Under the pieces are notes generated by a model. It searched no databases. It had not been told where the DNA came from and saw only the letters and a program-made list of their open reading frames with translations. A stretch of DNA of 64,000 bases from Paralithodes platypus (Eukaryota; Arthropoda; Malacostraca; Decapoda; Lithodidae), in the NCBI GenBank assembly GCA_032716605.1, contig CM064530.1, positions 11,241,047-11,305,046 on the forward strand, written 5' to 3'. Positions 10,777 through 22,435 of the stretch are shown here, one piece after another; position 1 is the stretch's first letter; each line of letters begins with the position of its first letter. The translations under genes were made by a program, and so were the position numbers.

Positions 10777-10885
<109 letters not shown>

Positions 10886-11232
10886 ACATATATATATACA
10901 TATATTTTGCACACTGTCTTGTATGACGAATTTATATACCTGTAGTGTATTGTGTTTTGCGTGAACATAAATACACATAATTACAAACGAGTTGTTTTTC
11001 TGTGAATACACTTTCACATAATATACAGTATATTTATAAACAATCAGGTTTTAGCTTTTCAGGCAAGAATCGTGATTGGGGGACGAAGAAACATGGAGGA
11101 GAGATATTATATGTCTAGCCACCTCTTTGTGTATGTATGTACAGTGTGTACTGTATATATACTATCTGTATACATAAACCATAATACATATAGGGACATG
11201 ATTACATAAATACATACATAGATGTACATAAA

Positions 11233-11238
<6 letters not shown>

Positions 11239-11292
<54 letters not shown>

Positions 11293-11310
11293 AGAGAGAG
11301 GTTACTAAAC
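11239..11310. repeat. (GA)n microsatellite
   Basis: About 35 GA units with one interruption near 11288. Confidence 0.93.
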
Positions 11311-11405
11311 AACAATGCCGCCATCATTAAGTCAGGAGTCACACCACGGCTATTTTCAACAACTTATATACAACAAATTAATGCTGGTAATATATACGGA
11401 TTAAT

Positions 11406-12392
11406 TTAAGGGTGAAGTTTTTATATAATGGTAAATTTATTTATATATTGTATGTATTATTTATTTATGTACTGTATGTATTATTTATTTATGTATTGTA
11501 TGTATTATTTATTTATATACTGTATGTATTATTTATTTATATACTGTATGTATTATTTATTTATGTATTGTATGTATTATTTATTTATATACTGTATGTA
11601 TTATTTATTTATGTATTGTATGTATTATTTATTTATATACTGTATGTATTATTTATTTATGTACTGTATGTATTATTTATTTATATACTGTATGTATTAT
11701 TTATTTATATACTGTATGTATTATTTATTTATGTATTGTATGTATTATTTATTTATACTGTATGTATTATTTATTTATATACTGTATGTATTATTTATTT
11801 ATATACTGTATGTATTATTTATTTATGTATTGTATGTATTATTTATTTATATACTGTATGTATTATTTATTTATATACTGTATGTATTATTTATTTATAT
11901 ACTGTATGTATTATTTATTTATATACTGTATGTATTATTTATTTATATACTGTATGTATTATTTATTTATATACTGTATGTATTATTTATTTATATACTG
12001 TATGCATTATTTATTTATATACTGTATGTATTATTTATTTATATACTGTATGTATTATTTATTTATATAATGTATGTATTATTTATTTTAGTTTCTTCCA
12101 TAGAACTCCATCAAGCTTATAAAACATCCCCAAGATCCCCCATTCGTGATAAATTTGTAAATTTTTCAGTAGAAGAATTACCCGGCCAAAGGCCGTTTCC
12201 TCCTAAATTACAGCCTCGCTCTCGCTCGCCAGGAAAACAACGATACCTAAATGGCACTAAAGGTAAAACAAAATGGGACGAAAAGTCTAAAAATCGCCAT
12301 ACTTTAGGGCCGAGCGTCTTAAAATCTGAACACTAATGGGGCTAAACATGAGGGAGAAAGGGGGGCCGGAAAAACTAACCATCCCTCCTTAA
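11406..12392 (-). mobile_element. Family A element, copy 2, expanded by a 24-bp array
   Basis: Starts TTAAGGGTGAAGTTTTTA and ends with CCATCCCTCCTTAA. To the right of 12090 it is a normal family A copy: CTCCATCAAGCTTATAAAAC, the GGTAGAA-like hairpin, a GGCC hairpin, the core variant CCTCGCTCTCGCTCGCC, then the spaced subrepeats. The AT-rich part of the left arm has become the minisatellite at 11433-12090. Confidence 0.8.
11433..12090. repeat. 24-bp minisatellite, about 27 copies
   Basis: The unit is TATGTATTATTTATTTATAT followed by ACTG, with GTACTG and GTATTG variants. Because 24 is divisible by three, long spurious open frames arise. It lies inside a family A element, where other copies of the subfamily have a short AAATAAATAAATATATA stretch. 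Confidence 0.95.
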
Positions 12393-12640
12393 CTCTGACC
12401 TCGGTACCTAGACTGCAGGTAGATTATTTTAGGTTATATATATTGGCTTAGATTATACATTAGCATATACTGTATCATTAGTACATACAAGTTCGGTTAC
12501 AGGATGTTGTCGGAGCGGAGTTGCCGAATTAGTAGGAGTTGCCGAATTAGTAGGACGTGTCGGATGGTAGCGGTCGTGGTGTAAATCCAGGGTCGAGCCT
12601 GTTTGATACCGGTTTATCCTAGCCTACTGTACTGTACCTC
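12393..12640. other. Unassigned sequence with a small local repeat
   Basis: The motif GTTGCCGAATTAGTAGGA occurs twice in tandem near 12520-12556. Nothing else was recognised. Confidence 0.4.
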
Positions 12641-12927
12641 TTATGGACTCTCTCTCGCTCTCTCTTTGCTTCGTCTCTCTCTCTCTCTCTCTCTCTCTCT
12701 GCTTCGTCTCTCTCCTGTCTCTTTTTTTTCTGCCTTCCTCTTCCCTTTTGTTCTGTATTCTTTCATTTCTTTCTTTCTTTCTTCTGTCTCTGCTCTTTCT
12801 CTCTTCTTCCTCTTGCTGTTCTGTCTTTCTCTTTCCTTCCTTTCTTTCTTCTCTCTCTCTGCTTCTTCTCTATCCTTCCTATTTCCTTTCTTTCTTTCTT
12901 CTTCCTTTCTCTTCTTCTTTCTCCTTT

Positions 12928-12972
<45 letters not shown>

Positions 12973-13320
12973 GCTTTCCTCTTCCCATTCCCTTTTTCTC
13001 TCTCTCTCTTTCTCGGCTTTCTTCTTTCCTTTTCTCCTTTGCTGTCTTCTCCCTCTTCCCTCCTTCCATCTCCCTTCCTCCCTCTTTTTCTTTCTCTTCC
13101 CTTAGTTTCATTCTTGTCTTCTTGCCTGTTCTCTTCTCAGCTCTCTCTCTCTCACTTTTATCATCTCCTTCGTTTGCTTCTTTATCCTCTCCCTCCCTAT
13201 GTATCCCTTCTTTATCCTCCCTTCTATATCCTCTCCCTCCCTATTCCTGCTTCTTATAAAAGTTTCTTGTTTTTCCCCTTGATTTCTGTATTATTTCTTC
13301 CTCTCCTTTACCATCGATCT
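12641..13320. repeat. Pyrimidine-rich (CT/CTTT) low-complexity tract
   Basis: About 680 bp of nearly pure C and T on the plus strand, mixing CT, CTTT and CCTT runs. It yields long open frames on both strands made only of Ser/Leu/Phe or Arg/Glu/Lys. Confidence 0.95.
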
Positions 13321-13808
13321 TTCTTATATGGTTCTTGATTGTCTGCTCCTTCCGATATTCTTATATGGTTCTTGATTGTCTGCTCCTTCCGATTTTCTTA
13401 TATGGTTCTTGATTGTCTGCTCCTTCCGATTTTCTTATATGGTTCTTGATTGTCTGCTCCTTCCGATTTTCTTATATGGTTCTTGATTGTCTGCTCCTTC
13501 CGATTTTCTTATATGGTTCTTGATTGTCTGCTCCTTCCGATTTTCTTATATGGTTCTTGATTGTCTGCTCCTTCCGATTTTCTTATATGGTTCTTGATTG
13601 TCTGCTCCTTCCGATTTTCTTATATGGTTCTTGATTGTCTGCTCCTTCCGATTTTCTTATATGGTTCTTGATTGTCTGCTCCTTCTGATTTTCTTATATG
13701 GTTCTTGATTGTCTGCTCCTTCCGATTTTCTTATATGGTTCTTGATTGTCTGCTCCTTCTGATATTCTTATATGGTTCTTGATTGTCTGCTCCTTCCGAT
13801 ATTCTTCC
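13320..13808. repeat. 37-bp minisatellite, about 13 copies
   Basis: The unit starts TTCTTATATGGTTCTTGATT and ends GTCTGCTCCTTCCGATT. Copies are almost identical; a few carry GATA or TCTGATT at the junction. Confidence 0.95.
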
Positions 13809-13847
13809 CCATTCCTTCCATATTTTTCCTTGCCTTACCTCTTCAAG

Positions 13848-14231
13848 TTAAGGGGGATGACCTGCTTTTTGTTATTTCTGTCCTTTTCTCTCTTTCTCTG
13901 GCTTGTATCCATTCGGCCCCATTCAGCCAACTATTTTAAGACGTTTATCCCCATCTAGGTGTCGATTTCTTCCTGCCGAGCGATAGCGAGCCAGCATTAT
14001 ATGAAGAAATCCGGCTTCGCCGGAGAAATTTTTCTATCGAAAAATGTTCAAATTTAGCCTGCTGTCAAACAAAAATAAAAAATATGCTGGCTCGCTACCG
14101 CTCACCAGTAACAAATTGACACCTGGATGGGGATAAACGTCTTAAAACAGTAGGCTGAACGGGGCCAAATGGATACAAGCCAGACAAAGATAATAGAAAA
14201 GGAAAGAACAAAAACAGGTCACCCCCCTTAA
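13848..14231. mobile_element. Family B palindromic foldback element, copy 3
   Basis: Starts TTAAGGGGGATGACCTGC and ends GGTCACCCCCCTTAA. Both arms carry TTGTATCCATTCGGCCCC and its inverse, the core in both orientations, and a CCGGCTTCGCCGG hairpin at the centre. This is the most intact B copy. Confidence 0.92.
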
Positions 14232-14324
14232 CTCCCTTCCTCTTCCACCCTCCATTATTATTCCCACTTACGTTTCTTTTCCATTCTTCCTTCGCTCGCC
14301 TATTCCTGTCTTCTATCCTCTCTA

Positions 14325-14486
14325 GACTTCTTCATGTATTGTGATAGATTAACATATATATTTCCCTCTCTAACAATTACAACGTATATCTGGGTTAATT
14401 AAATTGACTTCTTCATGTATTGTGATAGATTAACATATGTATTTCCCTCCCTAACAATTACAACGTATATCTGGGTTAACTAAATT
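14325..14486. repeat. 81-bp tandem duplication
   Basis: Two copies beginning GACTTCTTCATGTATTGTGA and ending GGTTAA(T/C)TAAATT, differing by only a few bases. Confidence 0.9.
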
Positions 14487-14700
14487 GACTTGAAATATGT
14501 GTTAATTTAATGGCTTTAGCTGAACATATTTCTACGTTTGTAATTTAATGCAACTTATTTGACCGTTCCTCTATTTTTAGGTGATGATGTCAAGAGGTGT
14601 TTGAGGGAATACTAATATGTTTGTACTGATGGTGGTGTTCCTGTGGATCCTACAATTACTCTTTCCCCGTGGACAATCTATAATTATCTATGTCTTTACT

Positions 14701-14765
14701 TGGTGGTTTAATGGTTAGAAAGTTTAAAATCTGCATGAGGTATCCAAGGTTCGAATCCCGGGAGG
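14701..14765 (+). mobile_element. tRNA-like SINE head or tRNA pseudogene
   Basis: The segment has an A-box-like TGGTTTAATGGTTAG and a perfect B box GGTTCGAATCC about 40 bp later, in tRNA spacing. Flanking bases do not make a convincing acceptor stem, so it is not called a working tRNA. Confidence 0.5.
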
Positions 14766-14940
14766 TGTTTGGTGTCGGGAGTGATATTAATTATATTTTA
14801 TACCGATCTATCGATATATATACCAAATACTATATATAAATTAACAGATAAACATATCCCGTTGCTACCCTGAACCTTCCCGCCTCACTGGTTTTCAAGG
14901 ATTTCTGGCTTAGCGTGAAATGTCTCTCGCCGTATTTTAC

Positions 14941-15320
14941 TTAATGCTTCGCTTCATTGGTTTCTTTCTCTCCCTCTCTCTTTGGCTTGTATCCATTCGG
15001 CCCCATTCAGCCTACTGTTTTAATATGTTTACCCCATCCAGGTGTCAATATTTTCCTGGCGAGCGGTAGCGAGCCAGCATATATATAATTTTGTTTTGAC
15101 AGCAAGCTAAATTTGTAAATTTTTCGATAGAAAAATGTCTCCGGCGAAGCCGGATTTTTCCATACAATGCTGGCTCGCTATCGCTCGCCAGGAAAAAATC
15201 GACACCTGGATGGGGATATACGTCTTAAAACAGTTGGCTGAATGGGGCCGAATGGATACAAGCCAGGGAAAAAGAGATCAGGAGAGAAAGATTAAAAAAA
15301 GCCGGTGACCCCCCTTTAAT
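14941..15320. mobile_element. Family B palindromic foldback element, copy 4, with duplicated flank
   Basis: Both arms, the core in both orientations and the CCGGCGAAGCCGG hairpin are present, ending GGTGACCCCCC. The flank AATGCTTCGCTTCRTTGG occurs on both sides (about 14943 and 15318), far longer than a 4-base target duplication. The left TTAAGGGGG terminus is missing. Confidence 0.85.
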
Positions 15321-16330
15321 GCTTCGCTTCGTTGGTTTCTTTCTTCTTTGTTTCTGTCTTTCCTTGGTCGTCATTATTCTTTCGTCTTTCATTCATTCTT
15401 CGTCATCATTATATTCTTCCTATTCTTCTTTTTCTTATTTTCATTATTTATTTTTCGATTTCCTCTTCCTTTACTTCTTCATCATCAATCATCAACATCA
15501 TCTTGTTCTTCTACTTATTAATTGATTGGCATTCGATTTGCTCTATCCCTTATAAAGTGTCACTGTCATCGATTTATTCACCTTATCCCTCTCTCTCTCT
15601 CTCTTTCTATATATTCAGTTTCGAATTATGTTGTGGTTTTTGTTGTTATTATTACTATTGTTATTGTTGTTACCGCTGTTGTTGTTTAAGAGGACGAGCA
15701 ACATTAGTTAGACGATTTTACTCATTTTAAAAATATCACCGCATAATTGGTAGTTATGTATATATGGTAACGATCAAGTGGTATCTATGTGGGAAACGAT
15801 TAGTGTCAATTATATAGGAGTACACTGAGCATCACAAAGGTATACAACACAAATATATATAAACATTGACTATATTGATCGTGATGTATTATTTATTGTT
15901 CTTGGAAAGTGTTTGGTGAAATTAATACATTTGATTATCTGTCTATCCTTATATTAGATGGGTTTATAGCTACTAACATATCTTAAAGGGGTTATTATAT
16001 TATGGACACTTTAATTACCTTTTTTATGCCGCTTATTATGACAGTGCATGGTGATGGTAAGGGGAGGCTGAACCTCTGCTGAGCCCAGCAATCAATTTTT
16101 TTGTTTTCTCTTGTTCTAAAATGCTTCTTTCAACATAGGAGAATAGCATAGGAGGGAACAAAAAAATATATCGCATCCATAACCCCCCGGGGTGGGGGTT
16201 TGCCCACGACCCCAGAAAAATTAGTTTTTTTGCTTTCAGCCACCAACATAACATTTTTGTGTCTTTTGTCTAAAGGGCTTCTGTAAGCAATATACATGAT
16301 CATATGAGGGCATAAACACCCATGTGACAT
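15321..16330. other. Unassigned AT-rich and pyrimidine-rich sequence
   Basis: Pyrimidine-rich to about 15700, then AT-rich. From 16060 to 16330 there are A/C-rich phrases such as CCACGACCCCAGAAAAATTAG that look like an old repeat, but no family was recognised. A G run lies at 16345-16362. Confidence 0.4.
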
Positions 16331-16362
16331 CCCTAGCACCCCTCTGGGGGGGGGGGGGGGGG

Positions 16363-17030
16363 CCCAATATCATGGATTTTGGTAAAAAATGGTGTGAAAT
16401 TATTTAGTCATGCTTGCTCCTGGCAAAATTTGAGTTTAGTTTGTCATAAAACTCGATCTTCTATGAGCGCGCCATGATAGAAAACGTTCTCTAAGGAGGC
16501 CTAACTATTATATCTCCCCAAAATTGGATTTAGGTGTGTGAAAATCTAAGATTTTAGCTTGCCAGCGATCCTATATTGGCACTTACGAGATCATCTAAAT
16601 TTTGTTGTATTGCTCAAATTCATTCCCCTTCTACACACTACATATAGGACTATATAGCAACTGTAAAATGATTAGATAATGGCATTATCTCATATTTTTC
16701 AAGATTCGACATTGTTCATGTTGAAATGTAGGCTATCAAAAAATATAGATATATTATATATTTTTTTCAGCCCCTTCTATTATTCAATATGGTAAAACTA
16801 GATCATTTTCTTGTAGGGGATGCTTGTAGGATACGCCATGCAAAAATTGCGGGAAATTTGAACAATTTTGAGTGACTAGATGATTTTACAAATAGTGCAA
16901 TGAAATTCTGCGCTCGCGTGCGCGCGCACATAGAGAGCTTATGTTTTTCAGGGAGTCTTGATATTTCCATTGGTAATAAGATGGTATAATGCCAGAAACA
17001 CAATCTCTTATACAGGCTGACTTGGGGGTC
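16363..17030. other. Unassigned sequence, possible old repeat
   Basis: No reading frame of note, no tandem structure, and no second copy in this window. It holds a CGCGTGCGCGCGC stretch near 16913-16927. Confidence 0.35.
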
Positions 17031-17033
17031 AAA

Positions 17034-17035
17034 GG

Positions 17036-17072
<37 letters not shown>

Positions 17073-17141
17073 TATGTGTTTGTGTGTGTGCAGCATGTAT
17101 GAATGTATGTGTGTGTGTACAGTATATATGTATGTATGTGC

Positions 17142-17217
<76 letters not shown>

Positions 17218-17218
17218 A
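17034..17218. repeat. Compound (GT)n and (GA)n microsatellite
   Basis: GT runs at 17036-17068 and 17144-17193, with GTAT-rich sequence between, ending in a GA run to 17218. Confidence 0.93.
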
Positions 17219-17349
17219 AGATGATAAATTTTCAACTCTATCATATACAATTGTCACCCTTCTGCACACACCTCCATTTTCTATGCATGTAATTTAATAT
17301 CCTCTACTTCCGGCTGTCTGAATATCTGACTGTCTTACTCAATTTCTCT

Positions 17350-17511
<162 letters not shown>

Positions 17512-17688
17512 CACATATTTTTTATCTTTTCATCGAATAGGCCCATAATGCACACGGCCAAGACATTGATATTTTGTTCCCAATTGTAAGTGAATTATTT
17601 TATCACAAATAATTATTGTAGGAAAATGTATCATTGTGTGCCCGCATTTTGTGGGGCGGTAAGTAATGGTTATTAAGTCAAGTCGAGT

Positions 17689-17693
<5 letters not shown>

Positions 17694-17726
<33 letters not shown>
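17694..17726. repeat. (TC)n microsatellite
   Basis: About 16 TC units. Confidence 0.9.
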
Positions 17727-17728
<2 letters not shown>

Positions 17729-17786
17729 CCGGTCACTGGCCTTAATTTCCTTGTATAATGACCTATAGGTATGGTAAGTAAGATGT

Positions 17787-18229
<443 letters not shown>

Positions 18230-18318
18230 TGGTCAGAGGCGTCATTAAATAATTATATAGGCTAATTTCTTCCATCCTCATTATCTCTCTTTCTTTCTTA
18301 TGTGTATGTAAACAAATT

Positions 18319-18553
18319 GTGTGTGTGTGTGTGTGTGTGTGTTTAGTACTTAGATGTTGAACTTTTCATTAAATAAGTATGTTAATTATGTGTAATATTA
18401 ATTATTAATTATTTAATGTGGTTATCTATTCCTTTTGTTCGTTCGGCTTTTAAACATTTGTATTTCGTCATTACTGTATATTATGAAGCGCTTTATACGC
18501 AATAGTAATTATTTATGTAATATTTATTGTTTATGGTCATTATAAAATATATA

Positions 18554-18598
<45 letters not shown>
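18319..18598. repeat. (GT)n and (TA)n microsatellites in AT-rich DNA
   Basis: GT at 18319-18342 and TA at about 18560-18598, separated by AT-rich DNA with nothing else seen. Confidence 0.85.
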
Positions 18599-18607
<9 letters not shown>

Positions 18608-18790
18608 ATTACCTCCGCCAACGAAGTTGAACGGAGGTTAAGTTTTCACCACCGCTTGTTTGTCTGTAAACAAGATATCTCACAAAGTTATGAGCCGATT
18701 TTTACAAAATTTAGTGGGTAGATAGGATATGCGCTAAGAAAGAAGTGATTCAATTCAGTCTATTTGCCAATACCAGCGGGAAATAGTCCC
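18608..18790 (+). mobile_element. Widespread ACCTCCGCCAA repeat, end fragment
   Basis: Starts with a terminal hairpin (ACCTCCGCCAACGAAGTTGA, then CGGAGGT). It continues with TTGTTTGTCTGT, then TATGAGCCGATTTTTACAAA and ATTTAGTGGG. From memory, this phrase recurs in many unrelated animal genomes and is usually treated as a repeat; I cannot confirm its family. Only one copy is in the window. Confidence 0.45.
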
Positions 18791-18856
18791 GACAATGTTG
18801 CACAAATAAAAATGGTCGATCAAAATTTTGCGGACAAAGGCGCGGGTGATGTGACC

Positions 18857-18907
18857 CCCCCCCCCCCCCCCCCTCCCCACTCATCACCACACACACACAC
18901 ACACATA
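18857..18907. repeat. Poly-C run and (CA)n
   Basis: About 16 C, then a CA run. Confidence 0.85.
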
Positions 18908-19103
18908 CACACTTGGATTTCAGTAGATCGGTCCTAACCTGAACAAAATCGTCTGTTGGAAGCTAGATAAAATTATAAAATGTCACCTGATTGAAAGTGT
19001 CAAAAACCAGTTACCCTCAGCGTTTGTACCAGGCATGTTTTATTACTTGTTGCCACCGACCCACGGCACCACCCCAACACCTGACCTCTGTACACTACCA
19101 GTA

Positions 19104-19320
19104 TAAAGCCGGTATCACACGAGAGATATTATAGTCAACATTCGATGATCAAAATTTTTCTGGGAACATTTCTGGAATATTTTGCAACGGTATCGGAAAC
19201 TAGACTGATGATAGATTAATTTAGGTAACCAAAATATTATATATGTTGACCACATAAGCTGCCAGACCAGTGTTGAGGATAAATGTTGAGTGAAAAAGCG
19301 TTCGTGTGATACCAGCTTAA
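19104..19320. mobile_element. Family D foldback element, copy 1
   Basis: Starts TAAAGCCGGTATCACACGAG and ends CGTGTGATACCAGCTTAA, an inverted repeat of about 18 bp. The interior has GTCAACATTCGATGATC. A second copy lies at 30848-31063. Its last TTAA is shared with the next element. Confidence 0.78.
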
Positions 19321-19551
19321 CCCTTTCACACATTTATGACGCAGAGGTTGCCAGATTAGTAATAAGAAATAGAGTTCTCTCACTCTTATAATTACTTCTC
19401 CAAAATTAGTTTTCTGCCCACAGCTAACTCAAAGACAACTGCAGAGGTTGAAATAACTAAACTAAAGGTTTCTAAATACCCCTGATGGTAACAAAGGCTT
19501 TAAAGTATCCCCAATAGGTTCAAAATCGCGTTATATGTCGGAGAGGGTTAA
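19317..19551. mobile_element. Family E element with TTAACCCT ends
   Basis: Bounded by TTAACCCTTTCACACA and GGAGAGGGTTAA, 235 bp. Inner inverted similarity is weak. It abuts family D through a shared TTAA. Confidence 0.55.
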
Positions 19552-19583
19552 CCCTTTCTCTACACCACCACACCTTTATTCAC

Positions 19584-19911
19584 TTAAGGGGAGGTCTCCA
19601 CTTGAGGGATTTTTTTGTTGACCCCTTTCTCCCTCATGTTTAGCCCCCATTGCTTTTGATATTATGAAACGTTCGCCCCATTAGTTTAGCGATTTTAAGA
19701 ACTTTCACCCCATATTAAGACCTTTCGTGCAATTCAGGTGTCGATTTTATCCTGGCGAGCGATAGCGAGCCTGTAATTTAAGAAGAACCGGCCTTCGGCC
19801 GGGAAATTTTTCTACCGAAAAATGTACACATTTATCTTGAAAGGCACTCAAGGGGGGTGTAATTTTAAGCTTGATGGAGGTCTAGGGAACAAACTAAATA
19901 CCTCCCCTTAA
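19584..19911 (+). mobile_element. Family A element, copy 3
   Basis: TTAAGGGGAGGTCTCCACTT at the left and CCTCCCCTTAA at the right. It has the core GGCGAGCGATAGCGAGCC, a CCGGCCTTCGGCCGG hairpin and TTTTTCTACCGAAAAATG. Confidence 0.93.
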
Positions 19912-19923
19912 CTTTGGCTAATA

Positions 19924-21592
19924 TTAAGGGGAGATTGTATTTTGTATTTGTATGATGATATTTATTTTAAAGTTTCCTCTCTAGACCTCTATCAAGCTAA
20001 TATAAACCACACCCAAGACCCCCCTTCGAATCAAACCACACCCAAGACCCCCCTTCGAATCAAACCACACCCAAGACCCCCCTTCGAATCAAACCACACC
20101 CAAGACCCCCCTTCGAATCAAACCACACCCAAGACCCCCCTTCGAATCAAACCACACCCAAGACCCCCCTTCGAATCAAACCACACCCAAGACCCCCCTT
20201 CGAATCAAACCACACCCAAGACCCCCCTTCGAATCAAACCACACCCAAGACCCCCCTTCGAAACAAACCACACCCAAGACCCCCCTTCGAAACAAACCAC
20301 ACCCAAGACCCCCCTTCGAAACAAAACACACCCAAGACCCCCCTTCGAAACAAAACACACCCAAGACCCCCCTTCGAAACAAAACACACCCAAGACCCCC
20401 CTTCGAAACAAAACCACACCCAAGACCCCCCTTCGAAACAAAACACACCCTAGATCCCCCTTCGAAACAAACACACCCTAGATCCCCCTTCGAAACAAAC
20501 ACACCCTAGATCCCCCTTCGAAACAAACACACCCTAGATCCCCCTTCGAAACAAACAACCACACCCAAGACCCCCCTTCGCAACCAACCACACCCAAACC
20601 CCCCCCTTCGAAACAAACCACACAAGACCCCCCTTCGAAACAAACCACACCCAAGACCCCCCTTCGACACAAACCACACCCCAGACCCCCCTTCGAATAA
20701 ACAAACCACACCCAAGACCCCCCTTCGAATCAAACCACACCCAAGACCCCCTTCGAAACAAACCACACCCAAGACCCCCCTTCGAAACAAACCACACCCA
20801 AGACCCCCCTTCGAAACAAACCACACCCAAGACCCCCCTTCGAATCAAACCACACCCAAGACCCCCTTCGAAACAAACCACACCCAAGACCCCCCTTCGA
20901 ATCAAACCACACCCAAGACCCCCCTTCGAAACAAACCACACCCAAGACCCCCCTTCGAAACAAACCACACCCAAGACCCCCCTTCGAATCAAACCACACC
21001 CAAGACCCCCCTTCGAAACAAACCACACCCAACACCCCCCTTCGAAACAACAAACCACACCCAAGACTCCCCTTCGAAACAAACCACACCCAAGACCCCC
21101 CTACGAACCCAACCACCCCCAACACCCCCCTTCGAAAACAAACCACACCCAAGACCCCCCTTCCAGACAAACCAAACCCAAGACCCCCCTTCGAAAACAA
21201 ACCACACCCACCCCCCTTCGAAACAAACCACACCCAAGACCCCCCTTCGAAACAAACCACACCCAAGACCCCCCTTCGAAACAAACCACACCCAAGACCC
21301 CCCTTCGAATCAAAATTGTATATTTTTCGGTAGTAAACTGTACCGGCCGAAGTCCAGTTACTCTTAAATTACAGGCTCGCTATCGCTCGCCAGGAAAGAA
21401 ATATACAGCTAAATGACACAACAGATGTAAGACCATTTGTGTCACCTAAATGGTACGAAAGGTCTTCATATTGATAAAGAAATGGGACGAAATGGGACAA
21501 ACTAATAGGGCGAACGTCTCACAATTTCCAAACTAATGGGGATAAACACGAGGGAGAAGGGGGTCGATAAAAAACAACTACCTCCCGGTTAA
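19924..21592 (-). mobile_element. Family A element, copy 4, expanded by a 29-bp array
   Basis: The left arm starts TTAAGGGGAGATTGTA and runs into CTCTAGACCTCTATCAAGCT, as in other copies. The expected short stretch before the GGTAG hairpin is replaced by about 1.3 kb of 29-bp repeats. The element then resumes with TATTTTTCGGTAGTAAACTG, GGCTCGCTATCGCTCGCC and the subrepeat arm, ending CCTCCCGGTTAA. Confidence 0.88.
20010..21312. repeat. 29-bp minisatellite, about 44 copies, inside a family A element
   Basis: The unit is AACCACACCCAAGACCCCCC followed by TTCGAATCA. The left copies are uniform; towards the middle GAATCA becomes GAAACA, and copies with ACACCCTAGATC or short deletions appear. The unit resembles the family A phrase TTACACCCCCTAGACCCCCT followed by TTCAAGAT, so it was probably amplified in place. 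Confidence 0.96.
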
Positions 21593-21642
21593 GTCATTGG
21601 TAATTAAGGTCCATTGATTAAGTCTCGGCTGTTACTATGCTC

Positions 21643-21673
<31 letters not shown>

Positions 21674-21703
21674 ACCTCTCTCTCTCTCTCTCACCTCTCT
21701 CTC
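21643..21703. repeat. (CT)n microsatellite
   Basis: CT run with CACCTCT interruptions. Confidence 0.9.
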
Positions 21704-21756
21704 AGACAAACCCACGCACCACACAGGGAGCTTTCCTTATGACATATACTCAGTAT

Positions 21757-22090
21757 GTAATAGTTTTTAGTTTGTTCCCTAGACCTCCATCAAGCTTAAC
21801 ATTACACCCTCTTGAACCCCTTTCAAGATACATGTTTACATTTTTCGGTAGAAAAATGTCCCAGCCGAAGGCCGAATTCTCTTAAATTACAGGCTCGCTG
21901 TCGCTCGCCAGGATAAAATCGACACCTAAATGACACGAAAGGTCTTAAAATTGACATAAATGGGCCGAAAGGTCTTAAAATCGCCAAACTAATGGAGCAA
22001 ACGTCTTAAAATATAACTAATGGGGCTAAGCATGAGGGAGAAAGGGGTCAAGAAAAAAAAAAAATCCCTTGCGTGGAAATCTCCCCTTAA
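21757..22090 (-). mobile_element. Family A element, copy 5
   Basis: The right end CTCCCCTTAA, the subrepeats, the core (GGCTCGCTGTCGCTCGCC) and the GGTAGAAAAATG hairpin are clear. The left terminus is worn (TAATAGTTTTTAG). Confidence 0.88.
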
Positions 22091-22095
22091 CCTAA

Positions 22096-22315
22096 TTAAC
22101 CCGTTCAGTACCGGTGCCGTCCTTTTAAACTTGATGCTGGCAAGTATTGGACGATTTAAAGTCAGTTTTAAAAGGGTCCTCCAGCAATTAACAGGCTTCG
22201 AACCATCTCACTTAACCCTTTTTACCACCACCGATCCTTCTTAAACTGCACAAAATCGTCTGAATATAGCTAGACTATATAATGTAAAAGACGTCGCCGG
22301 TACAGAAGGGGTTAA
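22096..22315. mobile_element. Family C foldback element, copy 1
   Basis: Starts TTAACCCGTTCAGTACCGG and ends CCGGTACAGAAGGGGTTAA. Inner inverted segments include GGACGATTT against AAAATCGTC. Confidence 0.9.
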
Positions 22316-22317
22316 CG

Positions 22318-22435
22318 TTTCTCTCTTTCTCTCTCTCTCTTATTTACTCACCACACATCTCGTTTTCTTTCAATATTTATCCTCTCCTGTCCATCCCCCC
22401 CCCCCCCCCTCTATATCAGTTCTCTCTCTCCTCTC
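22318..22435. repeat. (CT)n and poly-C tract
   Basis: CT runs around a C run at 22395-22408. Confidence 0.85.

Noticed and set aside
11412..12336. Open frames of 236 and 302 codons with YILYVLFI repeats
   Set aside because: They follow from a 24-bp minisatellite whose unit length is divisible by three; three frames are open at once and the array lies inside a transposon.
12603..13338. Ser/Leu/Phe-rich and Arg/Glu/Lys-rich frames
   Set aside because: Low-complexity pyrimidine tract; the same applies to 17763-18281, 35051-35486, 38041-38412 and 39085-39625.
13320..13808. Regular direct repeats suggesting a CRISPR array
   Set aside because: Units are head-to-tail with no unique spacers, and the DNA is eukaryotic. 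The same holds for the arrays at 32651 and 55246.
16036..16339. 72- and 69-codon minus-strand frames
   Set aside because: Overlapping frames in what looks like an old repeat; no motif or splice support.
20176..21313. Several overlapping minus-strand frames rich in GGLGC
   Set aside because: All come from the 29-bp minisatellite; several frames are open in parallel.
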